NCBI GenBank assembly: GCA_964475685.1
Contig: CAYYXP010000153.1
Span: 1-23,588 of the forward strand
Origin: CAVVWJ01 sp964475685
Lineage (GTDB): Bacteria > Gemmatimonadota > Gemmatimonadetes > Gemmatimonadales > GWC2-71-9
Length of the DNA: 23,588 nucleotides
Reading direction: 5' to 3'
The notes under the pieces are model-generated. The model searched no databases, had not been told where the DNA came from, and worked only from the letters and a program-made list of their open reading frames with translations. Position 1 is the first letter of the stretch, and each line of letters begins with the position of its first letter. This document shows, one piece after another, positions 15,755 through 23,588 of the stretch. The position numbers and the translations under genes are program-made.

Positions 15755-18006
15755 CACCCGACGCCCGACGCCGCTTCGGCGCCCTCACCGCGCTGGTGCT
15801 TGGGCTGTTCGTGGGCCTGACGCTCCTCCCGATTCCGGCCACCGGCCCCTTCGGCCGGTCGGTGGGCCACGCGCTGTGGCAGTTCCTCGGCGCCGGCGCG
15901 CTGGGCATTCCGCTGCTGGGGATCGGCCTCGCTCTCGCGGGCTTCGACCGTCTGGGCGGACTCGACATGAAGCGCTCGGCGCTCCTGATCATCGGGCTGA
16001 GCCTGCTGATCCCCTATTCCGTGGGAGTTCTGGCGCGCATCGAGAGCAAGGACCTTCTCGCGGACGTGGCCGACCGCGGGCTCGCCGCCCGCGCAGTCGG
16101 GGTTCTCCCGGGATTTCTGGTCGAGACCATCTCCACTCCCGTGGGCGTGGCCGGCGCCCTGCTGTTCGGATTCCTTGCGCTCTCCGCGCTTACCCTCGCG
16201 ACGTTCGCCTGGCATCCGCTCCAGCGGCTCGAGCGAAAGACCGATCCCGCCGGCGATGCGCCGGAGCGGCTCAAGGGGGACCGGAAGGCCCGCCGCGCAA
16301 GCGAGCTCACTGCGCCGGAGGTTCCGGCCGCCTCCGCTCAGGCAGCGAAGGAGGAGCTGGCCACCAGGCCCGTCGCGGTCAAGGACGAGGGGAAGGCCCC
16401 CAAGGGGAGGAGCGCGAAGAAGGCGGACCCCAGGCCCGCCGCCGGCGAAGCGAAGAAGAGGGTGTGGGACCTGCACCTGCTGGCACCGCCGCCCACCCGG
16501 AGCGTGGACGCGGGCGAGGGGGAGCTCGATGAGCTCCAGGAACGACTCGAGGGGACATTGGCCGAGTTCAAGGTCGAGGGGGACGTGGCGGGGAGAACTA
16601 CGGGGCCTGTCGTCACCCAGTACGGTGTGCGGCTCCGGCCGGGCGTGAAGATGAACCGGCTGGTCGCGCTGGCCGACGACCTCGCGCTCAAGATGAGCGC
16701 CCGGTCGGTTCGAGTCGCCCGGATTCCGGGGCGGGACATGGTGGGCGTCGAAGTGCCCAACCCGAAGGCGCGGGTCGTGCTGTTGCGCGAACTGCTCGAG
16801 GACGACCTCTGGAGCAGCGAGGAACGTCTGCTACCCGTCACCCTCGGCCTCGATCTCGAGGGCCGGCCCGTCATCGCCGACCTGGCCAAGATGCCGCACC
16901 TCCTCATCGCCGGCGCCACCGGCACCGGCAAGTCGGTGGGCATCAACGCGATCATCACCTCCTTGATCTACCACTACCAGCACAAGGAAAACCTGCGGCT
17001 CATCATGATCGACCCGAAGATGGTGGAGCTCTCGATGTACAAGGACCTCCCCCATCTCCGGCATGCGGTGGTCACCAACAACAAGGACGCGGCACGGGCG
17101 CTCAAATGGGCGGTGAACGAGATGGAGCGGCGCTACGGCCTGCTCGAGGCCAACGGCGCGCGAAACCTGAGCGACTTCAACGAGAAGGTGGAGAAGGGCA
17201 AGCTGTTGCGGCATCCAGCGGTCAGGAAGGTCACGCTGAGCGACATTGCCGCCGAGCCTGCCGACACTCCGCCCGAGCCGCCGCAGGCACAGGAGTACAC
17301 CGAGGGCAAGCTTCCGCTCATCGTGATCGTCGTGGACGAGCTTGCCGATCTGATGATGACGGTGCAGGCCGACGTCGAGACGCTCCTGGCGCGCATAGCG
17401 CAGAAGGCGCGCGCGGTGGGGCTGCACTTGATTCTCGCGACCCAGCGGCCGTCGGTGAACGTGATCAGCGGACTCATCAAGGCCAACTTTCCGAGCCGGA
17501 TCGCCTTTCGAGTAGCCTCGAAGGTGGACAGCCGAACCATTCTCGACCAGAACGGAGCGGAGGCGCTTCTCGGCAAGGGGGACATGCTCTTCCTCGAGCC
17601 GGGGAAGAGTGAGCCGATGCGACTCCAGGGCGCCTACATCTCGACGGAGGAGAGCGAGAAGATCATGGAGTGCTATCGTGCCCGGAAAGTGGATCGCGAT
17701 CGGCGCGGAATCACGGACGCCCCGGAAAGCAACATCCTCGATGAGGTGCCCGAAACCGACGAAGGTGGCGAAGGCGCCCAGGACGCCGGGGAGCGCGACC
17801 AGCAGTTCAAGGAGGCGGCCCTCGCCTGCGTCCAGAACCAGGGCGGCTCGACGTCGCTCTTGCAGCGCAAGCTCGGTATCGGGTACGGCCGCGCCGCCCG
17901 CATCATGGACCAGCTGGAGGAGGCGGGCATCTTGGGACCGGCCAACGGCAGCAAGCCCCGCGACGTGCGCGTGGGCATCGATCAGATCGACGAGTACTGC
18001 CGATGA
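15751..18006 (+). CDS. ftsK: DNA translocase FtsK/SpoIIIE
   Basis: The ATG at 15751 overlaps the accC stop (ATGA); the longer open frame is out-of-frame accC sequence. The 751-residue protein has four predicted membrane helices (about residues 10-28, 43-64, 76-95 and 118-150), a charged Lys/Ala/Pro linker (about 160-240) and the alpha-beta motor. Walker A is GATGTGKS (388-395) and Walker B LIVIVVDE (523-530). The C-terminal gamma winged-helix domain (about 684-740, TSLLQRKLGIGYGRAARIMD) reads polar KOPS-type DNA sites in the family. FtsK pumps chromosome ends through the closing septum and activates XerCD at dif. The linker is short compared with E. coli FtsK, closer to SpoIIIE. It is the last gene of the long operon. 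Confidence 0.95.
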   Translation: MTPDARRRFGALTALVLGLFVGLTLLPIPATGPFGRSVGHALWQFLGAGALGIPLLGIGLALAGFDRLGGLDMKRSALLIIGLSLLIPYSVGVLARIESKDLLADVADRGLAARAVGVLPGFLVETISTPVGVAGALLFGFLALSALTLATFAWHPLQRLERKTDPAGDAPERLKGDRKARRASELTAPEVPAASAQAAKEELATRPVAVKDEGKAPKGRSAKKADPRPAAGEAKKRVWDLHLLAPPPTRSVDAGEGELDELQERLEGTLAEFKVEGDVAGRTTGPVVTQYGVRLRPGVKMNRLVALADDLALKMSARSVRVARIPGRDMVGVEVPNPKARVVLLRELLEDDLWSSEERLLPVTLGLDLEGRPVIADLAKMPHLLIAGATGTGKSVGINAIITSLIYHYQHKENLRLIMIDPKMVELSMYKDLPHLRHAVVTNNKDAARALKWAVNEMERRYGLLEANGARNLSDFNEKVEKGKLLRHPAVRKVTLSDIAAEPADTPPEPPQAQEYTEGKLPLIVIVVDELADLMMTVQADVETLLARIAQKARAVGLHLILATQRPSVNVISGLIKANFPSRIAFRVASKVDSRTILDQNGAEALLGKGDMLFLEPGKSEPMRLQGAYISTEESEKIMECYRARKVDRDRRGITDAPESNILDEVPETDEGGEGAQDAGERDQQFKEAALACVQNQGGSTSLLQRKLGIGYGRAARIMDQLEEAGILGPANGSKPRDVRVGIDQIDEYCR

Positions 18007-18018
18007 GACTCCTCCCCG

Positions 18019-18034
18019 CGGCCACCCGTGGCCG
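18019..18034 (+). terminator. Weak candidate terminator hairpin after ftsK
   Basis: CGGCCAC (18019-18025) and GTGGCCG (18028-18034) are exact reverse complements with a 2-nt gap, 12 nt after the ftsK stop. There is no T-run. It is the only stem near the end of the operon, but intrinsic termination is uncertain. Confidence 0.35.
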
Positions 18035-18062
18035 GAAGCCATGATCCCCGGCTGACCCGTCC

Positions 18063-18107
18063 TCTCCGCCTTCTCCGCCTTCTCCGCCCTCTCCGCCCTC
18101 TCCGTCC
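18063..18107. repeat. Five 9-bp tandem repeats in the ftsK-yraN gap
   Basis: Five head-to-tail copies of TCTCCGCC[TC] (18063-18071, 18072-18080, 18081-18089, 18090-18098, and a last copy TCTCCGTCC at 18099-18107). The array lies in the gap between ftsK and yraN, is strongly pyrimidine-biased on the plus strand, and does not appear to be part of a gene. Copy number could vary by slippage. Confidence 0.85.
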
Positions 18108-18163
18108 GCCTGCTGCCGCCCCTCCCGCGCAGCAACGCCCCGCGACCGGCGAAATCGATTGCC

Positions 18164-18188
18164 GCGCGCGCCATCACCCACGCTACTC
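18164..18188 (+). promoter_or_regulatory. Candidate promoter for yraN, possibly leaderless
   Basis: TACTCT (18183-18188) is the same -10 hexamer as in the strong promoter at 9266. Its last base is 7 nt before the ATG at 18195, so a transcript would begin at or next to the start codon. The nearest -35-like element is a TTGCCG just upstream with a longer than usual spacer (about 19 bp), which weakens the call. Confidence 0.35.
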
Positions 18189-18194
18189 TCGTGC

Positions 18195-18623
18195 ATGCGC
18201 GAGGCACGGACCTTCGTCCCGACGGCGGCGTGGGAAGATGCGCGGCAGCGGCGGGGGCTGGCGGGTGAACGCGCGGCCTGGGCGTTCCTCACCGCCTGCG
18301 GATGGGACATCGAGGCGCATCGCTATCGGTGGGGTCGGCATGATCTCGATCTGGTGGCACGGCAAGACGGCCTGGTCGCCTTCGTCGAGGTCAAGACGCG
18401 CCGCTCGCTCCGCTGCGGCACGCCGCTCGAATCGGTGGGGTGGCGAAAGCGGATCATCCTCGCGCGGCTGGCCGAGGTGTGGCGGCTCCGGTACGGGCAG
18501 CCAGAGGATCGGTACCGGTTCGACCTGGTGGCCATCGAGGAGCGGGGACGGGGCCGGTATGTCATCGAGCACGTACCCGATGCCTGGCGGCAGGAGGGGC
18601 TGCCGCTCCGCCGGGCTGTTTGA
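18195..18623 (+). CDS. yraN: YraN/UPF0102-family putative endonuclease-fold protein
   Basis: I placed the start at the ATG at 18195, giving 142 residues; an in-frame upstream start at 18159 adds 12 residues with no family resemblance. The motif order matches YraN: RRGLAGERAAWAFLTACGWDIEA (the GRxGExxAxxYLxxxGy block), then GRHDLDLVARQDGLVAFVEVKTRRS. In that block the Asp and the EVK make the PD-(D/E)XK nuclease-like core. The family norm GEIDLI is here HDLDLV, so the first acidic residue is changed. The C-terminal KRIILARLAEVWRL and RYRFDLVAI strands also fit. The biochemical role of YraN proteins is not settled; a role in DNA repair or natural transformation has been proposed for related proteins. 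It lies just upstream of recA. Confidence 0.85.
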   Translation: MREARTFVPTAAWEDARQRRGLAGERAAWAFLTACGWDIEAHRYRWGRHDLDLVARQDGLVAFVEVKTRRSLRCGTPLESVGWRKRIILARLAEVWRLRYGQPEDRYRFDLVAIEERGRGRYVIEHVPDAWRQEGLPLRRAV

Positions 18624-18743
18624 CCAAGCATGGCTCAAAATCGGTCACACAGTTACTATTGCTTCGGCTCCGCTTCGGTTATAGATTGTCGTTACCATAT
18701 CTCAGTGTAGTAAAATCGGTCACTTCAATATCAAGAGGACTCC
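18624..18743 (+). promoter_or_regulatory. AT-rich recA upstream regulatory region with ribosome-binding site
   Basis: This 120-bp gap is markedly AT-richer than the rest of the window. It holds several promoter-like words (TTGCTT 18659-18664 with TATAGA 18680-18685 at a short 15-bp spacing; TTGTCG 18686-18691 with TAAAAT 18711-18716 at a long 19-bp spacing), so I cannot pick one promoter. A good ribosome-binding site, AAGAGGA (18733-18739), lies 4 nt before the recA ATG. It also contains a 12-bp direct repeat, listed separately. By analogy with other bacteria a LexA-type operator would be expected here, but no known SOS box is recognisable. Confidence 0.6.
18637..18723. repeat. 12-bp direct repeat AAAATCGGTCAC upstream of recA
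   Basis: AAAATCGGTCAC occurs exactly at 18637-18648 and 18712-18723, 75 bp apart start to start (about seven helical turns). Between the copies GCTTCGG is also repeated (18661-18667 and 18672-18678). An exact 12-mer repeated within a 120-bp promoter region suggests a protein binding site pair or a small duplication. Confidence 0.8.
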
Positions 18744-19798
<1,055 letters not shown>

Positions 19799-19802
<4 letters not shown>

Positions 19803-20431
19803 CACTGGCGGCCATCACCGCGCTGGCGCCCGATCCGAGACGGCCGGGAACGCTCCGAATCGAGATAGACGGGCAGCGTTTCGGCGCAGTGCCGGAGGAG
19901 GTCGCCGTCTCCGCGGGGCTCGCGCCCGGGCTGGTGCTCGACGCGGACCTTCGCGAGCGGCTCCTGGTTGCGGCCGATGCCGAGGCGGCCTATCGCACCG
20001 CGCTCCGTGCCCTGGAGCGGCGGGCATTCGCCCGGCACGATCTTGGGCGCCGCCTGCGGCGCAAGGGGCACCCATCCCACGCCGTGGATTCCGCGCTCGA
20101 GCGGGCGGCGGGGCTCGGCCTCCTCGACGACGCCGCGTTCGCGCTCGATTACGTTCAGTCGCGCACCGCGCGGGGGCGCGGTCCCTCCCGCCTGGCTACC
20201 GACCTGATGGCCATGGGGGTCGAGCGTTCGCTGATCGACCGCGCCATCGCCGCCGAGTGGAGCGAGGGCGCGGACCGCGCCGGCGTCCCGCGGAAGCTCG
20301 CCGAGGCCCGCGCGTCCCGACTCAGCGGCCTTCCCGCACCGGTCAAGCGGCGCCGGGTGCTGGCCTACCTCGCCCGCCGGGGGTTCTCCGGGCGGGAAGT
20401 GAGCGAGATGGTGGCAAAGGTGGTGGGGTAG
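19799..20431 (+). CDS. recX: RecX-family regulator of RecA
   Basis: The GTG at 19799 overlaps the recA stop (GTGA), giving a 210-residue protein. After an N-terminal extension (about 1-60) come the three-helix RecX repeats: AYRTALRALERRAFARHDLGRRLRRKGH, LERAAGLGLLDDAAFALDYVQSR and further helices to the end. The central GLLDD-x-x-FA-x-x-YV motif is the RecX hallmark. RecX binds the RecA filament groove and limits its growth and ATPase activity. The position directly behind recA and before alaS is the same order as in E. coli (recA-recX-alaS). Translational coupling should keep RecX below RecA in amount. Confidence 0.9.
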
Positions 20432-20434
20432 GGC

Positions 20435-20462
20435 GGCCCACGGCCAATGGCCAACGGCCTTT
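20435..20462. repeat. Four 7-bp tandem repeats GGCCnnn in the recX-alaS gap
   Basis: GGCCCAC, GGCCAAT, GGCCAAC and GGCCTTT follow each other without gaps (20435-20462). The array overlaps the putative -35 box of the alaS promoter and can fold into small GGCC stems. Confidence 0.65.
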
Positions 20463-20476
20463 AGCCTCCGTATCTT
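20448..20476 (+). promoter_or_regulatory. Candidate leaderless promoter for alaS
   Basis: TGGCCA (20448-20453; 4 of 6 match to TTGACA) is followed after 17 bp by TATCTT (20471-20476). The A of the alaS ATG (20483) lies 7 nt after the last base of the -10 box, where transcription normally starts. The CCCCCC just before the ATG cannot serve as a ribosome-binding site. Confidence 0.55.
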
Positions 20477-20482
20477 CCCCCC

Positions 20483-23134
20483 ATGCAGTCCGCCACCATC
20501 CGACGGCTCTTCCTCGATTTCTTCGTCGCCAAGGGGCACCGTGAGGTGCCTTCTTCGTCGTTGGTCCCCGCCGACGATCCAACACTTCTGTTCACCAACG
20601 CCGGGATGGTGCAATTCAAGCGGACTTTCCTGGGCCAGGAGCGCCGGGACTACGCCCGCGCCACCACCTGCCAGAAGTGCGTGCGCGCGGGCGGGAAGCA
20701 CAATGACCTCGAGCAGGTGGGCCACACCAAGCGGCACCATACCTTCTTCGAGATGCTGGGCAACTTCTCTTTCGGCGACTACTTCAAGCGCGACGCCATC
20801 GCGTACGCCTGGGAGTTCGTCACCAGTCCCTCCTATCTCGGCATTCCCGCCGACCGCCTCCGGGTGACGGTGCATCACACCGACCAGGAGGCCCGCGCGT
20901 ACTGGCGCGAGATCTCCGGGCTCCCCGATCATCGGATTTACGGGCTGGGCGACAAGGACAACTTCTGGCAGATGGGGGACACAGGGCCCTGCGGTCCGTG
21001 CACCGAGATCTATGTGGATCTCGAGTGGACGGAAGGACGGGACGACGGACGGACGGACGGCGGGTCGGGCGACGAGGTGTCGCAGGAGGAGTTCGAGCAG
21101 CAGGCGGAGGCCGGGCGGTATCTCGAGATCTGGAACCTCGTCTTCATGCAGTTCGACCGGTCCGCCGACGGGACGCTCACGCCGCTGCCCAAGCCGTCGG
21201 TGGACACCGGCGCCGGGCTCGAGCGCATTGCCGCGGTCATGCAGGGCGAGGACGACAATTTCCACACCGACCTGTTCCTCTCCCTGGTGGACCGGGTCGG
21301 CAGGCTGGTCGGGGCCCCGTACGACCGGTCCGGGGAGAAACGCGCCTCCTATCGCGTGCTGGCCGACCACGCTCGCGCGGTGAGCCTTCTGCTGGCCGAC
21401 GGGGTCTACCCGAGCAACGACGGCCGTGGGTACGTTCTGCGCCGCATCCTGCGCCGCGCCGTCCGGCACGCCTGGCTGCTCGGCCGCCGGGAGCCGACCT
21501 TGGCGCCACTCACCGCGGTGGTGGTCGAGCAGCTCGGAAGCGTCTATCCGGAACTGGTGGCCAAGGCCGGCTACATCCACGAGGTCACGGAGACCGAGGA
21601 GCGCCGCTTCCTCGAGACCATCGACGGGGGGCTCGGGCGCCTGGAGGAAATCTTCTCGAGCGGCGCGCGGACCATCCCGGGCCAGGAGGCCTTCAAGCTG
21701 TATGACACCTTCGGCTTCCCGATCGACCTGACGCAGATCATCGCCGGCGAGCGTGGCGTCGAGGTGGACCTGGAGGGATTCGAGCGGGAGCTGGACAAGC
21801 AGCGGAAGCGCTCGCGCGACGCCCGCGGGGCCGGGGCGGGTGTGCGCGGACCAGCGGTTCACGTGCCCAAACCCGGGAAGTGGCGCACCGTCAGGCGTGG
21901 CAAGCAGAAGTTCGTCGGCTACTCGCGCACCGAGGCCGACACCGACGTGCTCGCGTTCCGGCAGGACGGGCCTCGGGTCGAAGTCGTGCTCCGTGAGAAC
22001 CCGTTCTACGTCGAGTCCGGCGGGCAGGTGAGCGATACCGGGGGGCTGAGCGGAGACGGCTGGACCCTGGCGGTGGACTCGGTGCGGAAGGACCCCAAGG
22101 GCACCGTGGTCGGCGGGACGTTCGCGGAGCGTTTCGAGCCGGAGGTCGCACACGCCGCCGTGGACGCTCCGCGCCGGCACGACATCGAGCGCAATCACAG
22201 CGCCACCCACCTGGTTCATTGCGCGCTGCGCACGCATCTCGGACCGCACGTCCGGCAGCAGGGCAGCCTCGTCCAGCCCGAGCGGCTCCGCTTCGACTTT
22301 TCGCATCACGGTCCGATCGACGCCGCGACGCTGCAACGGGTCGAGGACGAGGTCAACGATCTCGTGCTCGGCAACACCGTCGTCACCACTCGGGAGATGG
22401 CCTACCCGGACGCGCTCGCGCTCGGAGCGATGGCCTTCTTCTCCGAGAAGTACGGCGATCGCGTACGGGTGGTGCAGATGGGGCCCTCGGTCGAGCTCTG
22501 CGGCGGCACCCATGTGCGCAGCAGCGGCCAGGTCGGCACCTTTCGCTTCTCCGGCCAGACCGGTGTCGCTGCCGGGGTGAGGCGCATCGAGGCGGTCACC
22601 GGCACCGGCGCGCTCCGCGCCGTCCGCGATCTGGAGCAGCGGCTCGCCCAGGTGGCGGAGGCGCTCAAGTCGCAGCCCGAGCACCTGGTGCGGCGTGTCG
22701 AGCAGCTGCTTGAGGAGCGGCAGCGGCTCGAGGGCAGGCTGGCGCAGGCCCTCAAGGCGGGCGGAGGGAGTTCAATCGGTGGCGACGAAGCCGAGGTGCA
22801 CGGAGTCAAGGTGACTATCGCCGACACCGCCACCGACGACCGCGACGAGGTCGGCCAGATCGCCGACAAGTTCCGCGAGGGGAAGCGCAACGCCGTGCTC
22901 GTGCTGTTCAGCACGGGCGGACGGGGCGCCATCCACGTCACCCTGACCGACGACCTGGTCAGCGCGGGACGGAAGGCGGGAGACCTGGTCAATCGCATCG
23001 CGGCGCTGAGCGGTGGGAAGGGCGGGGGCCGCCCCCACTTCGCGTCCGCCGGCGCCGGCGATCCTGCCCGGCTGGCGGAGGCCCGGGCCGCGACACCGGC
23101 GCTCGTCTCGGCGTGGCTAGGCAACGGGGGCTGA
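20483..23134 (+). CDS. alaS: Alanyl-tRNA synthetase
   Basis: The 883-residue protein begins with the class II catalytic core (RRLFLDFFVAKGH, LLFTNAGMVQFKRTFLG, HTFFEMLGNFSFGDYFK, FWQMGDTGPCGPCTEIY). The editing domain follows, with zinc ligands His572 and His576 (HSATH) and Cys673 and His677 (CGGTH). The C-terminal C-Ala domain (GGGRPHFASAGA) completes it. It charges tRNA-Ala and clears mischarged Ser or Gly. Between EIYVD and RYLEIWN the catalytic domain carries an Asp/Gly/Arg-rich expansion, about 14 residues longer than in E. coli, partly encoded by a GGAC repeat. No T-box or leader is present; the start appears leaderless. Confidence 0.98.
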   Translation: MQSATIRRLFLDFFVAKGHREVPSSSLVPADDPTLLFTNAGMVQFKRTFLGQERRDYARATTCQKCVRAGGKHNDLEQVGHTKRHHTFFEMLGNFSFGDYFKRDAIAYAWEFVTSPSYLGIPADRLRVTVHHTDQEARAYWREISGLPDHRIYGLGDKDNFWQMGDTGPCGPCTEIYVDLEWTEGRDDGRTDGGSGDEVSQEEFEQQAEAGRYLEIWNLVFMQFDRSADGTLTPLPKPSVDTGAGLERIAAVMQGEDDNFHTDLFLSLVDRVGRLVGAPYDRSGEKRASYRVLADHARAVSLLLADGVYPSNDGRGYVLRRILRRAVRHAWLLGRREPTLAPLTAVVVEQLGSVYPELVAKAGYIHEVTETEERRFLETIDGGLGRLEEIFSSGARTIPGQEAFKLYDTFGFPIDLTQIIAGERGVEVDLEGFERELDKQRKRSRDARGAGAGVRGPAVHVPKPGKWRTVRRGKQKFVGYSRTEADTDVLAFRQDGPRVEVVLRENPFYVESGGQVSDTGGLSGDGWTLAVDSVRKDPKGTVVGGTFAERFEPEVAHAAVDAPRRHDIERNHSATHLVHCALRTHLGPHVRQQGSLVQPERLRFDFSHHGPIDAATLQRVEDEVNDLVLGNTVVTTREMAYPDALALGAMAFFSEKYGDRVRVVQMGPSVELCGGTHVRSSGQVGTFRFSGQTGVAAGVRRIEAVTGTGALRAVRDLEQRLAQVAEALKSQPEHLVRRVEQLLEERQRLEGRLAQALKAGGGSSIGGDEAEVHGVKVTIADTATDDRDEVGQIADKFREGKRNAVLVLFSTGGRGAIHVTLTDDLVSAGRKAGDLVNRIAALSGGKGGGRPHFASAGAGDPARLAEARAATPALVSAWLGNGG
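21027..21060. repeat. Imperfect GGAC tetranucleotide repeat inside alaS
   Basis: The stretch 21027-21060 is built from GGAC and near-GGAC units (three exact copies in a row at 21047-21058). It encodes part of the EGRDDGRTDGG insertion in the AlaS catalytic domain. A 4-bp unit change would shift the frame, unlike the 6-bp repeat in recA. Confidence 0.7.
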
Positions 23135-23136
23135 GG

Positions 23137-23433
23137 GTGCTGTCGGCGTGGCTCGACCGGCACACCGGGAAGGCGCCGGCGGCACTCCGCGACAGGGTTC
23201 GCGAGCACGCCTGTGCCGCCGGCCCCGGCCCGCTGCCCGACGTGCTGGCTGAGGCGGGACGTGTGGCGCTCCAGCAGGTGGTCAATCATCCCGGCGACCG
23301 ATCCGTCGCCCTCGATCTTCTAGCCGCCGACGCGCTGATCACGCTCGCCCTCCTCGCCCAGGCACAGGCCGCCCCCGGGCGCCTCGGCAAATTCGCCACG
23401 GCGGCACTCCACGCCGGCTGTGCCCAGCGGTGA
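23137..23433 (+). CDS. Small helical protein of unknown function between alaS and a PHP phosphatase gene
   Basis: I start it at the GTG at 23137, 2 nt after the alaS stop; an in-frame GTG at 23113 inside alaS would add 8 residues. The 98-residue product is Ala/Leu-rich and probably all-helical (RVALQQVVNH, DLLAADALITLALLAQAQAA), with no signal peptide, clear membrane helix or motif that I recognise. Coding capacity is supported by tight packing: it starts at the alaS stop and its TGA overlaps the next GTG by 4 nt. Its function is unknown. It may be a lineage-specific partner of the downstream phosphatase or of AlaS, but nothing in the sequence proves either. Confidence 0.65.
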   Translation: MLSAWLDRHTGKAPAALRDRVREHACAAGPGPLPDVLAEAGRVALQQVVNHPGDRSVALDLLAADALITLALLAQAQAAPGRLGKFATAALHAGCAQR

Positions 23434-23588
23434 TTGACCTTCACTCGCACCTCCTGCCCGGCGTGGACGACGGCTCCCGATCGGCGGCTCAGTCGGCCGG
23501 AGTCCTGCGAGAGATGGCGAGAGTCGGCATCACCGACATCTGCCTCACGCCCCACATGCGCGCCAGCGAAGTGGAGGTCGGCCCCCCG
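23430..23588 (+). CDS. CpsB/YwqE-like PHP-domain tyrosine phosphatase, N-terminal fragment (3' truncated by window end)
   Basis: The GTG at 23430 overlaps the previous stop (GTGA) and the frame stays open to the last base, giving 53 residues. The N-terminus MIDLHSHLLPGVDDGS is the hallmark first motif of the PHP-type protein-tyrosine phosphatases CpsB and YwqE, with His5-x-His7 as metal ligands and the Asp-Asp of GVDDG. The second motif, DICLTPHM, carries another metal-ligand His. Family members use Mn or Fe to dephosphorylate bacterial tyrosine kinases that control capsule and exopolysaccharide export. This suggests a polysaccharide locus may begin downstream, which the window does not show. 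Histidinol-phosphate phosphatase-like PHP proteins are a less likely alternative. Confidence 0.85.
   Translation, partial: MIDLHSHLLPGVDDGSRSAAQSAGVLREMARVGITDICLTPHMRASEVEVGPP

Noticed and set aside
18028..18160. Repetitive peptide-coding frames (LLRPLRP or GGEGGEGG patterns) in the ftsK-yraN gap
   Set aside because: They are translations of the 9-bp tandem repeat, not a gene.

Overview
The window is a GC-rich (by eye about two thirds G+C), densely packed chromosomal segment from a diderm bacterium. An LptD-type outer-membrane barrel, a lipoprotein, a PpiD/SurA-type periplasmic chaperone, TatA and a long-chain polyprenyl synthase all point to a Gram-negative cell. Gene content, the DUF4321-tatA pair, the LptD_2-like barrel and the low-complexity TPR proteins remind me most of Gemmatimonadota; this is recollection, not a search result.

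Layout. (1) Positions 1-3556: the 3' end of an LptD-like gene, then a lipoprotein with one canonical EF-hand-like loop followed 3 nt later by histidine ammonia-lyase (hutH). (2) 3669-7227: a tight unit of a 678-aa TPR protein, polyprenyl diphosphate synthase, a DUF4321 membrane protein and tatA, ending at a perfect 16-bp-arm palindrome (7251-7284). (3) 7306-9150, minus strand: a PpiD-like peptidyl-prolyl isomerase that converges on tatA. (4) 9151-9339: a divergent promoter region with two good sigma70-like promoters, each with 17-bp spacing. (5) 9340-18006: one apparent eight-gene operon, TPR protein-aroQ-M24 peptidase-efp-accB-pilT-accC-ftsK, with overlaps or gaps of at most 34 nt. (6) 18195-18623: yraN. 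(7) 18624-23588: an AT-rich, repeat-bearing recA upstream region, then recA-recX, alaS, a small unknown gene and the start of a CpsB/YwqE-like PHP phosphatase cut by the window edge.

Most of the window is housekeeping: shikimate pathway, fatty-acid synthesis (biotin carboxylase half only), translation, chromosome segregation, recombination and envelope biogenesis. I found no rRNA, tRNA, CRISPR array, insertion sequence, prophage or defence system, and no convincing new multi-gene system. The points worth a second look are pilT between accB and accC with ftsK translationally coupled behind them, apparent leaderless promoters for alaS and possibly yraN, the direct repeats upstream of recA, several short tandem repeats between 18.0 and 21.1 kb, and a few proteins with unusual features.
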